Assembly: GCA_034508935.3 (NCBI GenBank)
Contig: CM067446.1
Location: 17,307,481 to 17,371,480, forward strand
From: Berghia stephanieae
Lineage: Eukaryota; Mollusca; Gastropoda; Nudibranchia; Aeolidiidae
Length of the DNA stretch: 64,000 nt
Direction of reading: 5' to 3'
The notes under the pieces were generated by a model. That model had not been told where the DNA came from, did no database searches, and saw only the letters and a list, made by a program, of their open reading frames with translations. Made by a program: the position numbers and the translations under genes. Position 1 is the stretch's first letter, and each line of letters begins with the position of its first letter. Shown piece by piece: positions 1-11,966 of this stretch.

Positions 1-1560
1 GATATTCACTATCCTTGAGGGCTTTGTCCATTTCACGTTTCAGGGATTTTAGTTGGCCTCGTGCTTTCTTGGCTGGTTTCCCATTCAGTAGAAGCTGATG
101 TGCTACTTGGTCAGGTGTTACTGCAGCCACTCTTGTCTGGGTATTTTTGTCATTATTCAGTTTTGAAATTGTAGTCCAGGCCTTTTTGCTGTTTAGGGTC
201 ATATTGGTGGAGGTTATTAATTCCTTCCATCTTTCTGATCTTTCATCGGCTATCATTGATGTGAGTTCTTCACCCAGTTCTAGGGTTTCTTCACTGAAAG
301 GATCCACCTTGTATGATTCAATGTATCTTTTATATAGTTTCTTGCTTTCATCTCGGAGACATGAAATATAACTTTTTCGGCATCCTCTGGGGATGTTTTT
401 CTTTGCAACTTTCCATATGAGTGTTCTGAAGTCGTCGTATCTCTGTGGGTCACTTTTTATATTGGTGATCTCATTGTCTAAATCTTAAGTAAAGTTTTCC
501 CAATTTGCTTTTCTAAAATTGAATCGTGGTATCGCATTTGATTCGAGGGCTTTAACAGCTGGTTTGATGCTGATGGTAATAGGCCTGTGTTGAGATTTCG
601 GTATAGGCTCACCTACAGTCCTTTCAAAGTTTGAGAAGTGTTGAGAGGATATGAATGCCAGGTCCGGATTGTAACCTTTCTTCCACGGGCACTCATAAAG
701 GTTTTCTTGTCTTTTGGGTTATGGAGGATTGTGAGGTCATTGCCGGCCGCCCATTCCTCAACAGCATCTCCGTCAAGGTTATTTTGCTCATATCCCCATA
801 TAGTGTTATGGCTGTTAAAATCTCCAATGATCAGGGTTGGTTTTCTATCAGATAGATTCATTTGGGGCCACTTGAATGGGGTTGATGGAGGTTTGTACAC
901 AGATATGATGGTAATCAGTGTTGTTTCTACTCTGAGAATCTCAATGTCATTTTCTGAGTGGTCATCGCTTTTCAGTATTTTTCTCGAGTGTACATGGCAC
1001 TTCCATATTTTGGGTGTTCGTGGTGTATTACTAGTTGCATGCCAGGTATGCAAGGTGGTTTTGAGTCTTTGTGGGTTTCCTGTAAGCAAATTATATCTGC
1101 TTTTAGCTCTGTCAGTATCTTGCATTTGGTATGGGAGATTCCTTCTGTGTTGAAACTTACAACATTGAAGTTTTCCATTGTCTGGGCCGAGGGGCTATCC
1201 TTTTACCGCCCAATTTATTCTCTCTGGTCGCGTAGTGTAGCAATCAGTCTCCTTCAGAGAAGGATTACAGGAGCACGACGTGAACGTTTGCTACTTGCTC
1301 CCACTATCATTACTGTAGGCTAGCAACAGTGTGTGACTACGTGTGTGTCCAATCTCAAACTACCGTGTGTCTAAGCGCGAGCCATAACGGTATGTGTATG
1401 ATTAAGTGTGTTCCGACCCGACCATACAGGTATCTGATAACCAAGGCATAGCATTGCGTGTTGATAATATTATCGTTCGACTCTGTGTTGGTTGATACAT
1501 TTTTAGATAGATATTTCTCCTATTACAGTAAACTTTAAAAGACAAATTTACTATTCCTTG
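1..1560 (-). mobile_element. I/Jockey-group LINE, 5' part with endonuclease domain, truncated by window edge
   Basis: The minus strand opens an ORF at an ATG at 1,178 (MENFNVVSFNTEGIS), followed by a typical apurinic-endonuclease start with the catalytic-site segment DIICLQETH. Further on come SVYKPPSTPF and the motif IIGDFNSHN, both diagnostic of LINE endonucleases. Below 613 the reading continues in other frames with a segment like VTPDQVAHQLLLNGK, which in I/Nimb-type elements links endonuclease and reverse transcriptase. At least one frameshift lies near 965-975 in an A-run, so this copy is dead. The reverse transcriptase would lie left of the window. The stretch 1,180-1,560 has no coding signal and may be 5' UTR; its outer limit is a guess. 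Confidence 0.75.
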
Positions 1561-1834
1561 GTCGGGGATATCCATGCCTTCAAAATAGAGTGGGTGGACA
1601 GGAGCTGGAAGGATACAAACCAGAGCAGGATAAACTGTTCTCTACTCCGGAAGGGAGGCTGGCCATCACTCAGAGCTTATAAGCGAAGGTGAACAATGTT
1701 TTGATGTAGAGCATATCTATAGTTCTTTGGATGATGACGAGCCTATCCTTGACAACCCATTAGCAGACATCTAATATTGAGCAAATAGAAAATTACTCCC
1801 AACAGTCATTTGGCACGTCGTCTAAAGGGCATCG

Positions 1835-2689
1835 TCCATAACTGATGCATGGCGCATCTTTCAGGAATATGCAGATGGTGTTTTCATTCCTGTATCATCG
1901 ATCAAGTAGAATCAGTACAAAGACTATATAAGGTATGATATCAATATGTTCTTGATAGTTTAAAATAATCCACGACTGAAAATGAAGAAAAGCTATTCAA
2001 ATTATTGACACAACAATTGATTTGTCTCCATACAGGGGAAACATTGTGGTCACAACTAGACAAAAGAAAGCCATCAGCACTTCAACTGCAACCGATGTGT
2101 CTGCCATTGATGATTGAAAACAAGAAGAAGTTCACAAACGATTACGTATTTATGCATGCCAAAGATTGCATTTAGCAAGGGATTTAAGAAAATTTTCTTA
2201 AGAACCGAGGACACTAATGTGGTTGTACTCGCCATTCATTTTGCTGAGAAGGTAAAATCTTTTGAGCTTTAGATTTTAGTTGGCTCAGGAAAGAATTATT
2301 GTCATTTTCTAGCCCACGAAATAGCATGCAGACTTCCAGCAGACAACGTTGACGCACTTCCTAACTTCCATGCTTTAACAGAGTGTGATACTGTTCTGCC
2401 TCAAAGAGAAAAAAATTACAACATGGGATGTGATGTAACCCCTGCATTTCTAAAACTGTCCTCAGCTCCCAAACATACGAAAGCCTGCTTTAAAAAGGTG
2501 GAAAATTTTGTTGATCTTCAATGACAACAGTGAATGATGCACGCTAGCAGCTATCTACACAGAGATGCAGAGCACCGATAATATTCCACCAACGTCAGAT
2601 GCTGTATGCATGTTAAATTTTGGGGAGAAACCGCTCCAGAAAGACCCACCGTCAGCCTCTCCTTCTGACAGGTGTTTGGAAGCCTGTAT
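1835..2689 (+). pseudogene. Broken C-terminal region of a multi-copy invertebrate protein family (unknown function), part 1
   Basis: Short frames on the plus strand follow in order the C-terminal half of a large protein that I recall as highly repeated in cnidarian, echinoderm and mollusc genomes. These are QEYADGVFIP, SVQRLY and DSLK near 1,855-1,975, GK-IVVTTRQKKAIST near 2,035-2,080, EDTNVVVLAIHFAE near 2,205-2,250, FHALTECDTV near 2,368, SSAPKHTK near 2,463, and DNIPPTSDAV plus PPSASPSD near 2,577-2,670. The acidic DTDVVVLA and GCDT blocks resemble PIN/NYN nuclease folds, but this is only a resemblance. Several frame breaks and stops are present. The ORF order ends exactly where the LINE tail begins at about 2,690, so the LINE interrupts it. 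The family assignment is from memory of conserved blocks, not a search. Confidence 0.55.
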
Positions 2690-5440
2690 CTTCTTCTTCT
2701 TCTTCTTCTTCGTCTTGTGGAAACCTCCAATATTGTCGAGGATCACTCCACAGTTTGTAGTGTTTTACATTTTAAACTTGCTAAAACTCTGCACATAATA
2801 CTAAAACCACATAGATTAAAAAGTCACGTTGTGAACTCCAGCAATCGCGTGAAGGCATGTTGGCAATCGTTTTCAGCCACTTCAGCTGGGAGGCTATTCC
2901 ATAGTCGGGCAGTGGAAGCGAAAAACGAATACATGTGGGCGTCTGTTTTTGATGTTGGGATGGTTACTCTTGCTGTGTGTCCCCTCGTATTTCTTGTGCC
3001 GATGTCTTTGATGTCGTTTGGAAGTTTAAGGCACGAATTTTTGTAGTAGATCTTGTGGAACAATTTAAGTTTATCTATCTTTCTTCTCTTTTCCAGAGGT
3101 TCAAGGCCAATCCGTTGTGATATTTCAGACGCACTTGAGAAAGGATCGAATGTGTTTGTGATGCGTCTTGCTGTTTTTCTTTGGATGTTTTCTAAGGTGT
3201 CGATGTTTTTCTTTGTATATGGGTCCCAAATTGAGCCGCCATACTCCAAAATTGGTCTAACAATAGTTTTAAAAGCAAGGGTTTGAGTTGTGATTGGGCA
3301 TCTTTTTAAATTGCGGGTGATGTAAGCGCTTGTTTGATTTGCCTTTGAAGCCAGGTGACATATGTGGTCATTCCATTTGAGGTTTTTAGCAAACTCAATG
3401 CCAAGGTATTTTGCTGTCTTTACATGTTCCAGGTTTTGACCATGAAGTTGGTATTCAAATGTTATAGGTGCTTTCTTATTTGTGATGGTTAGAACATTGC
3501 ACTTTGATACGTTAAATTCCATTTGATTTATTGTTTCCCATTCTTGTAATTTAGCTAGATCGTCATTTAGTGTTTTGCAGTCGTCTGTTGTTTTTATCTG
3601 ATTATATAATGCTGTGTCGTCAGCAAAGAGGCGCACTTTTGACCTTATACCTCGTGGAAGATCGTTTATGTACACTAAAAATAGGACGGGCCCAAGGACT
3701 GAGCCCTGAGGTACGCCCGATGTCACCATCCCGATAGTGGAAGTCTCGCCGTCGACAAGAACTTGTTGGGTGCGATTGTCCAGAAAAGTTGCAATCCATT
3801 GTAAGGTTTTGTTCCTGATACCAACGTCATACAATTTCTGGATTAACCGATGGTGAGGGACCTTGTCGAAGGCCTTGGCAAAGTCCAGTAGTACTAGATC
3901 AATTTGACCACCTTTATCAATAGCAGCTGACAGATCATGTGTTAATGATAGAAGTTGAGTTTGACATGAGTGGTGCTTCCTAAATCCGTGCTGTTCATCA
4001 CAAAAAATACTGTTAGTTTCGAGATATTCAGTTATTGAGGATCTCACTATATGCTCCAACAGTTTGCAGCAAAAGCAGGTTAATGAAATTGGACGGTAGT
4101 TTTGAGCCCTGCTTCTATCACCTTTCTTGTAGATGGGTTGACAAGAGCGTGCTTCCAAACAATTGGTATGTCTCCCGTTTCAAGAGAGAGTTTGAACAAA
4201 TGTGTGAGGGCAGGTGCAAATTCGTTACTCAATATCTTTAAGAGACGGGATGGTATTTTGTCTGGGCCACATGCTTTCTTTGGATCTAGAGTGGCGTGGA
4301 GTTTGGAAACGCCCTCTACTGTCACATTGATTTCTGCCATAGTGTTGGAATCGTTTTCTTCGCCTTGTAGTTGTTGAGTGGTAATTTTGGTATGAGCTTT
4401 TGAAGCAAAAACAGAGCAGAATTGGTTATTAAGTATGTCTGCTTTTTCCTTTGCATCAGAGTATAATACACGATCATGCTCAAGGGGCGCTATACCAACC
4501 GAATCGCACCTCCTACTTTTTATAAATTTCCAGAGCTTTTTGTTTGATTCTTCACTAACAAGTTCCTTTACATGATTATGATAGGCCTTTCTACTCTCTT
4601 TTTGTGTTTCTTTTTTCAGTCGGGCATAATTGTACCAGTCTTTCTTACTGTTGGACTTTCTCGCTCTGCTCCATGCCTTTTGTTTCCGTCTAGATAATCG
4701 TTTGACGGTGGTGTTTATCCATGGTTGGTGAAATTTCCTTGAGCTTTTCTTCGTTGGTACATGTTTGGTCATCATTTTGTTTAGGTGGTCGTTGATGGCA
4801 GTCCAAACATCCTCAGTGCTTTCTAGATGTTGATTAATTATGTTTTCACTAAAAAGACGTGTTTCTGTCCGCATTTCGGCGATATTTGCCTTTTTCCAAA
4901 TAGTAATAGGGTGTGATTTTTTTGTGATTTTGTTTGCTTTGATAGTGCTTTCCGTGATGAGAATGTCATGGTCACTAATGCCTGGAATGGTTGTACACTT
5001 GACAATTAAATTTGGTCGATTTGTGATAAATAAGTCGAGGATATTTGTACCCCTTGTTGGATTTTTGTTTATTTGACTCAGGCCAAAATCTTGCAATTTG
5101 TTAATAAATGCTTGGTTTATAAATGAAGGATATTGGTAACTGATTATTTTTTCTCGTTCCCAATTGATATCAGGTCTCCGCTTAACCAGAGTACATTTTT
5201 CGGGTCTAGGCTATCAATACAGCGTGTTATCTCAGTCATTTGTTCCATAGTTGAGTTTGAAGGTGTTCTATACATAGCGCCCACAGTGAGTAGGCCTTGT
5301 TCTGTTTTGATATTTACGATCACCGATTCTGATTTTGTTTGAATGTCAAGCTTTATTACTGAGAGGTTCGTTGTTGTTGCAACCAGCACCCCACCATACC
5401 TATCTTCTCGGTCTTTCCTGAACACGTTGAAATATGTCTC
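2690..5440 (-). mobile_element. CR1/Jockey-like LINE, endonuclease C-terminus plus reverse transcriptase, ends in (AAG)n
   Basis: The minus strand encodes, from high to low coordinates, the late endonuclease (YGGVLVATT near 5,390; NILDLFITNRPN and ISDHDILI near 4,970-5,060), a basic linker, and a long reverse transcriptase ORF from about 4,158 to 2,824. The RT carries NYRPISLT, LDFAKAFDKVPH, SGVPQGSVLGP and the active site FADDTALYN, then the CR1/Jockey-like C-terminus with ILEYGGSIWDPY. Single-base slips near 5,150 and 4,140 break the protein. The 5' end is truncated within the endonuclease at about 5,440. The 3' UTR ends in an AAG-repeat tail at 2,690-2,712. It sits inside a protein-family pseudogene whose two halves flank it. 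Confidence 0.85.
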
Positions 5441-5595
5441 TGGTGGACCACTTTGCCACCTGTAGAGGAGAATGCCTTGAACTGGTTTGATGTGGATGCA
5501 AGAAAGGGTGCAAGACACGATGCAAGCGTGCAAGCGCCCTCCTTCCCTGCACAGGTCTTTGCCATTGTCAGGGAGACTGCAGTATGAATAACAGC
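5441..5595 (+). pseudogene. Broken C-terminal region of the same protein family, part 2 (Cys-rich end)
   Basis: Immediately right of the LINE 5' end the plus strand reads WTTLP, then in another frame ECLELV, CGCKKGCKTRCK and PCTGLCHCQGDC. This is the cysteine-rich zinc-binding-like tail expected at the very C-terminus of the family seen at 1,835-2,689. It follows directly on the block lost at 2,689, so the two pieces are one gene copy split by LINE insertion. It is not intact. No function is assigned. Confidence 0.55.
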
Positions 5596-5599
5596 CACA

Positions 5600-6300
5600 T
5601 CTAAGTTTAATAAGCAAAAATGAAATAAAGCCTCCCTTTTGTATTACTTTAGGCTTCCCGAGTCTATTAGATCCACATCTGGTTTCTAGAGGACGCTTCA
5701 GGTGGAGATTACATCACTCCATGTGGCTCTAAATTATTTATTATTTGTTACTCTTGGTGAGTAAGAAGTTATGAGAAAATCAGACGATTCACTTATCATG
5801 CCTACTTTCAGTTTCTAAGCATCACTTCCGATTTTGATTACATCACTTTTGGTGCTTCTAAAGCCTTCCTTAAATGCCACTCAAAGTTTTAAGTTTGTGG
5901 ATAATCGAATAATTTCCCAGTCTATTATGATTAACTTCCTGTTTCAAGAGTTCACTTCCGGTTTAGTGATGTCACTTCCTATACCACTATGTTATTTCCC
6001 CAGTTATCTCTTCAGGATGATGCACAGTTAGGGCAATCCGACGATTCCGTAGTCTCTGAAGACATATTGAACTTCCCAAAAGTGGGTTTCGGCCGAAGAC
6101 GTTGCTTCCTATTTTGTGACGTCACTTCCGGTCAGTCCATGTCACTTCCAATGTTTACCTCTATCTAGTCTGTACCTATTTTGGTACAAATCGGTCGAAG
6201 CGTCTGTCCGCCAACCTCGAACAAATACACAAAAACAGACAGATCGTGACCGCTTATAATATAGAACTGATGACCGACTAACGGTGGATATTCCACACAT
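5600..6300. repeat. Decayed tandem-like repeat rich in CACTTCCGGTTT and TGAYGTCA motifs
   Basis: The words cacttccggttt, gatgtcacttcc and gtgacgtcacttcc recur irregularly between 5,690 and 6,150. A segment near 6,180-6,240 (acaaatcggtcgaagc ... aacaaatacacaaaaacagac) then follows, of a kind common in marine invertebrate repeats. No ORF of note is present. I cannot assign it to an element family. Confidence 0.4.
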
Positions 6301-6768
6301 AATGACGATAAAGCTTAAATCTATTTAAAATGCATTCTATACGGTCTCCTGAGTGTTGTATTAAAGGGGTTGCTTTAACTAAGAAGTGCATAGCTCCAGT
6401 GAAATATGTTGCTTAACGTACATATTACACAATATCATAGACCGTCTGTTATTATCTCCGAACCAATCAAAATGTAATGAATTTAAAAATCAGCATCTGT
6501 GATTAAACTCTAAAATTGCATACCGCTGATAAAAACTTAAGACAACTTAATTTCAAAATGGTGAAAAAACTTGAATTGACCAACTGAATGAAAGAACAAT
6601 TAACCTGTATTATGTGTTTTATTGTAGTTACGTTTACTATACATTTTGTGTCATTTAAAAAATCTATATCGTTATGTAATTGTAATCTGTATGAATTACG
6701 CACATCTTTATTATTTGCATGCACTCTCTTCTTTTATAGTCTAGATCAAATGTATATGATATCAAATC
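6300..6768. other. AT-rich stretch, no gene seen
   Basis: Only short frames without recognisable domains occur here, and no repeat in the rest of the window matches it. It is the last single-copy stretch before the duplicated block starts. Confidence 0.5.
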
Positions 6769-7054
6769 AAAATGTTATAGAGAGAGACTAATTAGATATC
6801 ATTTCATACCCTTTTGAAAACCAGCGGAACATGTCTGAGAAATATAATTTTAAACCTGCAATCATTAATACAAGGCATTTTACTTACATGATGGTAATTG
6901 TCACAGCAAATGAGTGGCTCACATAATGTGACGTATAACCTCGAAACTATTTAGATGTTAACAAATTAGATTTAAAGTAAAATAGAACAAAATACTTGAG
7001 TTGAGCTTTTATAAAGGAAAATGTAAATGTTGCTGCTCGAAGCTCGAAGAAATG

Positions 7055-7274
7055 AATAATAATGTGAAATTGATTGTAAGCTTCAATTTAATTACAAAAA
7101 CAGATCAAATAAATGTTTCGGGTTTCCCCTTTATCAACAAAACAGAATGAATGAAACACCACAGATGAATGAAATAATTATTTCTGTTTTGTTGATAAAG
7201 GGGAAACCCGAAACGTTCATTTGATCTGTTTTTGTAATTAAATTGAAGCTTACAATCAATTTCACATTATTATT
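7055..7274. repeat. Near-perfect palindrome, 93-bp arms, 34-bp loop
   Basis: The left arm at 7,055-7,147 and right arm at 7,182-7,274 are inverted copies differing at only about two positions. The loop is 34 bases (7,148-7,181). Copy B lacks it at the corresponding site near 40,635, where sequence passes directly from cttttatgtt to attattaaag. It is therefore an insertion or local inverted duplication younger than the segmental duplication. Flanking target duplications are not evident. Confidence 0.9.
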
Positions 7275-7513
7275 AAAGGAAAAATGTGTATAATCTCTTA
7301 ACCTAAGAAAAACTAAAATTAATTTTACATCTCTGGTCACATTCTATCTAGATAATGTTAAAATCATATTTTTACATTATTGTCAATATTTGACGTTTTA
7401 ACTAAAGATTATTAAAGAATTTTTCTCAAAGTTGTCTGTCTAACATTTTTTTATTTTTTCAAAAATGACGATCATCATGTCAAAACAACTTTGTTAAAAT
7501 AGTAAAAAGAGAC

Positions 7514-7868
7514 TTTTTTGTTGTTGTTGTTTTTGTTTTTTGATTTTTAAAGGGTTTTTCGGCGCTGGCAACCATTGGGGTCATATCAGCGCCAGTAAAA
7601 CAAACTGAAGAAAATTGGATAGTAAAAACATTCTAGATGTATCAACAATTAATAGGACTTGAGGAAAAAGTACGACATAGGAGAAATGGCTCAAACTGGG
7701 AACATGTAGATTCGATGAGCACACTATCAGTGTACTTCGTTTGAGATCACCCAAAAGTATCACCCAGAACCCAGCAAAAGAATCCACTAAAAGGAATACA
7801 CTCAAATGTCTATATTAAAAGAAATAACAGAGAGATGATTTACAAGGAAAAAAAGATCGGGGGCCCAA
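7514..7868 (-). mobile_element. Hairpin-tailed retroposon copy 1 (SINE-like or LINE 3' end)
   Basis: On the minus strand the element ends with GGCGCT, a roughly 20-base loop starting GATATGACC, then AGCGCC, and an A/C-rich tail seen as the gttgttgttgttttt run at 7,520. It is related along most of its length to 44,770-45,252, including the block around ctacaagg-aaaaaaa and the segment with gagcacactatcagtgtac. It encodes no protein. Confidence 0.6.
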
Positions 7869-7904
7869 CGCGCTTTAGAAAGTCAGATGTTTGAAACAAT
7901 CACA

Positions 7905-7975
7905 CACACGCCCAAACGCACACACAAACACACACACACACACACACACACAAACTCACACACGCAGACACACAT
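7905..7975. repeat. (CA)n microsatellite, interrupted
   Basis: A CA-rich run is present with its flanks (gtcagatgtttgaaacaatc on the left, aaatctgctactacagtgt on the right) shared with copy B at 43,430-43,520. Confidence 0.9.
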
Positions 7976-8055
7976 CCAAATCTGCTACTACAGTGTATTC
8001 GGTTAGATGTACCCCAGGGCTCCAAATGACAGTGACAATAAAAGTAAGCAAAATT

Positions 8056-8420
<365 letters not shown>

Positions 8421-8880
8421 ATCTACAACTACTATATTTACGAGGTACATTTGAACAACACGGGATGAATAGAAATCTGGAATGTCGTTGCATACAAAGC
8501 ACTAGATTCCTAAATTGTGCTGTCAAAAAGAAACAATCAAAAAAAAAAAAATAAACAACCAAAAAATCATCGACAAATAAACAAACGATCAAACATACAT
8601 CCATAGAAACAAAAACAAACAAACAAACAAAAAACACAAAAGATATCACCAAATTATTATACTGACGTTGTCTCGACTCAGTCCAGGGTTATGCACAGTA
8701 TTAACCCCTAATTTTACCAGGAATGAAACTGATCTTTTCCTTCGGAAAACAAGGATCTGGAATTTTCATGAGTGTATGTGTGTGTGTGTGTATACATTAC
8801 CCCACCCTTTTTATTATCATGCCGACAATCCACGCATATATGTCAGGGATATAAAATGTATTTTGATCTATGCGAACCTG
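8421..8880. other. Non-coding, matches copy B downstream of its ACT array
   Basis: The segment cgaggtacatttgaacaaca ... gcacagtattaacccc matches copy B from 43,900 to 44,420. The segment at 8,815-8,878 (tatcatgccgacaat) matches 47,015-47,080. Between these the copies have different insertions. No gene is seen. Confidence 0.6.
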
Positions 8881-8905
8881 GGCCCGTTTTAATGAACGCG
8901 GACTA
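8881..8905 (+). repeat. Harbinger left TIR
   Basis: This 25-base terminal repeat is an exact inverse of 15,597-15,621. Just inside lie further copies of ACTAGTC/GACTAG words up to about 9,010, which may be subterminal transposase-binding motifs. Confidence 0.9.
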
Positions 8906-9167
8906 ACTTTAGTAATTTACTAGTCTAGTAAATGACTAGCTAGTCTTTAGCCCAAGCTTAGTAAGTGTCTAAAAAATCGGATTTAATGAGTCTCGGACTA
9001 GCTGGGCTTTAGCTTAGAAATGGCGTGGCAGGTCCTGACCTAGCCCTTGACTCTATCGGTTGTTTTGTGCTGCTGTTTGGGTTCTTCTGACGCAAAATAT
9101 TTAATCAGCGCCACATCCGCTTTCGTTTTGTTTAGATTCTATTTCCTTTTGAAATTCATTGACGAAA

Positions 9168-9281
9168 ATGGAGCTCAACAAGAGAAAAACTAACTTTTCA
9201 AACCCTGAAACTGCAGCCCTCCTGGAAAGTACAATTATGTCGAGATTGCAGCACTCCGTGACAGTGCGAATAAAAAGAGAA
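9168..9281 (+). pseudogene. Harbinger SANT/Myb-like protein, exon 1
   Basis: An ATG at 9,168 opens MELNKRKTNFSNPETAALLE, matching the usual KRKxNFTxxE-xxLL start of the Myb/SANT-like DNA-binding protein of Harbinger elements. A GT donor (agaa|gtacat) follows at 9,282. The second half of the exon reads without stops in two frames, so a small indel may lie near 9,225 and the C-terminal part is uncertain. Confidence 0.6.
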
Positions 9282-10275
9282 GTACATATTATATTTTTTC
9301 TTTGTCACTAATGAAATGAAATAAAAATAGGCTACAGCACGGTCACTGACACTGGGCATCTGTAGGACTGTAGACTGTAGGCTAATACACCACCTCAAAC
9401 ATTTGTCAGTCCATATCTTTGCTTTTATGAGGTCTATTTTCATTTTGAAAAGTTCAAAGTGAACAACTAAATGACGCTGATTCAGTGGTGTATTTGGTAT
9501 ATCTTTATGTGAATAAATATTTTATTATGGACTTTTCCAAAATTCCAATAGGTCATTCATTTGTATGTCGTGATCTATTTTTCCTTGATTTCAGCTGTCT
9601 CAGCTCTAAACTATGCTTGTCTTTCTCAATAAATAATTCTTTTTCTGTTTGCAATGTATTGCAGAGATGTAGATTTACCACATGTAAAAATTTCAAAATT
9701 GTATCTGAAGCTGTTTCTGAATTATACTTGATTATCCATTGGGATGCTGTGCTTTGGTCACATTTTTTCCTATTAAGCTATATAGAGATTTTCCACCACA
9801 TAAACGGTCATAACTTTTTAACCAGTTGAGATAGAGCGATAATGTTTTCACTCTAGTAAATGTTTCACTCCCCTTTATTTTTCTACACTTAATTAATACC
9901 CATATCACTATTTTGAACAATTCTCGCAAGTGCCTACTGTAGGTCCCTGCCACTCACAATGTTGCTTTGTATTTGTATACCTCTAGACTACTTTGGATGT
10001 GCATTTATCTACTTCCTATCTTTCTGCTCTGCTCTCTGATCCACCCTTTTACTACTTGGCAAGAACAGGCAAGGTGGCAATCCGGTCTCGGGTTTAAAAA
10101 AAAAAGAAAGAAAAATAATGAAAAAAAAAGCAGGTTGGCATGTTCAATGGAAATTTTAAAGCATCAAAATAGCCGACATGGCACCCATGATTTATCAATA
10201 AACAATATAAATAGATGTACTGTAGTGCGGAGGTTAGGCAATAAATGTCACCCTTTCCTCTTTGCCCCTACTAAG

Positions 10276-10500
10276 TGGGGCTTTGTTGTCTTGTAGTATG
10301 ACACTTGCATTTGGACCAGTAGGCCCAAGATTCAAGTCCCTCCCTGAGTGGTTCAAAGTCGAGTCATTGGAAAAGGCTCCTTATTGAGTAATTGACCATT
10401 AAAAGTAATGACTCTGTCGGGGAAAAGTTGTGATATTGCTGTGTTGCTATTGGCTTGGAGCCCCTTACAGAGCTTTGAGCATGTTTAGCAGTACACAATC
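10276..10500 (+). mobile_element. L2-tailed tRNA-derived SINE, old diverged copy
   Basis: The order of blocks is that of the better copy at 53,517: a tRNA-like head (ttgtagtatgacacttgc ... agattcaagtccc), ggaaaaggctcc, and the tail segment ttacagagctttgagcatgttta. Divergence is much higher than in the other copies, so it is an older insertion within the Harbinger element. Confidence 0.6.
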
Positions 10501-11500
10501 TAGCATCTGTGTCAGTTGCCTATTTTTGCCTTAAATTTGCCACAAAAAATGACAAAAGTTATAAACTTTCAACTCACTTGAATATTTAGAACAAGTCAAC
10601 AACCAGAAAAAGACGAAATGAAGTGGAAGTGAAAATAAACTTCTTTCTAAAAGTAAAAGGTTTTTTTTTCTTTTTTTTAAAAAATTCCCAGCGGTGTTTT
10701 TATTTCTTCTTTTTTTTTTCAGTGCAAAAAATAACAGAAAATCGCTGACGCGTCAAAAGTTATAACCGCAACAAACGTAAATGCTAGGATAATGCTCTTT
10801 ATATATGCTCAATTATTTTTTCTGTCTTTTAGAAATATTGTTAAAAACAAATAATAAATGAAATTCTACCACAACATTATCATATTTTTAAAAATTATGA
10901 AAATTTGAAAAATTAGGAGACTAATTTAATACTGTTCTGGTTTAGGGCAAGTCGTTTACGGGTTTGGGGCATGAGCATACATATTTGGGGTGAGGGGGTT
11001 TGGTATCTATTTCCGGTTTTTAAGCAAGGTTAAATGATAATACCTCATTTGTATTTACATCAAACTAACAAAAGATGTCAAATAATTGAGTTTCTCAAAC
11101 AGTGGAGAGTTTAGTTTAACCAATCTGCAGTTAGAGCTGTTGGAATTTGAGGTATAGAAAAGCATACAGATTTAAGGCGACCTACCCTAGTACATTTGAT
11201 AAGCAAGAAATAAATCTTCACCCTCTCCAGTCAGACCCTACAAATATTTAATGATAAAATGCCAATTTAAGAGGTATAGTATGACTGATAATAATCTACA
11301 CTCAAAAGCATGACATTTTTTATGCAAATAATTTAAAGGATACATACTAATTATACGAGTAAAGTTTGCTACAACCAAAATAATAAATAAAGATTTTATA
11401 GCAACAAAAAGCAATCAATAGAACTGATTCCAGTGCAAAATGAATGTCCTCAACAATCTCATTACATAATCGTTGATTTACATATTTTTTTCTCCTTTTT
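10501..11500. other. Harbinger interior, non-coding
   Basis: AT-rich sequence lies between the two SANT exons and would be intron. No ORF or repeat of note is visible. Confidence 0.5.
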
Positions 11501-11503
11501 CAG

Positions 11504-11640
11504 GTCTGGGAAATGATCAGAATGAGAAGCAATGCGGAATTCTCAAAAACCGTTCGGTGATGGAGCTAAAAAAAATTCAAGGACACGAAAAGAATAGTCC
11601 AAAGTCAGGTTGATTCTGTAAAGCAGACTGGAGGGGGGAA
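11504..11640 (+). pseudogene. Harbinger SANT/Myb-like protein, exon 2
   Basis: A polypyrimidine tract and CAG acceptor (tctcctttttcag) precede VWEMI, then after several residues SKTVR, KKFKDTK, VQSQVDSVKQTGGGK. W-x(n)-KR-TV-x-KKFKDTK and the TGGG turn are the conserved helix-3 and linker blocks of Harbinger SANT proteins. At least two in-frame stops lie between SKTVR and KKFKD, so it is a relic. Confidence 0.6.
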
Positions 11641-11825
11641 AACCAGGACCCTCTTCAATCTTTACTGAACAAGTAATCGTCATTATTGGCGAGTGTAGTA
11701 CCATTGTTGATGGTATTCAAGGCAAATTTCTGCAATTATAATAGTTCCATACATTGTTCTGTATATAAATGTAAAAGGCTGTCATCTAGGCATTCCATGA
11801 ATAAAGTAGTAGTAGTAGCATATGG

Positions 11826-11966
11826 CTACACCTCCAAATTTATTTCGTCAACCCAGCTTCTAAAGTCTTCCTCCGCCCTAAGGACGGTTTCGTAGCCACC
11901 TTCAAGTTTAGTGACTGGGCAGTAGAGGACGATGTGATCGCTGGTCTCTGGGGCTGCCTGACATGA
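11826..11966 (-). mobile_element. LINE C-terminal fragment with CCHC-like knuckle
   Basis: The minus strand reads CQAAPETSDHIVLYCPV and then continues open to a stop after VDEINLEV. The Cys, PET, His and Cys-Pro spacing is that of the zinc-knuckle near the end of Jockey/I-type LINE proteins. A (TAG)n stretch at 11,806-11,818 next to gaataaag adjoins it and may be an element terminus. The rest of the LINE is absent. Confidence 0.4.
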
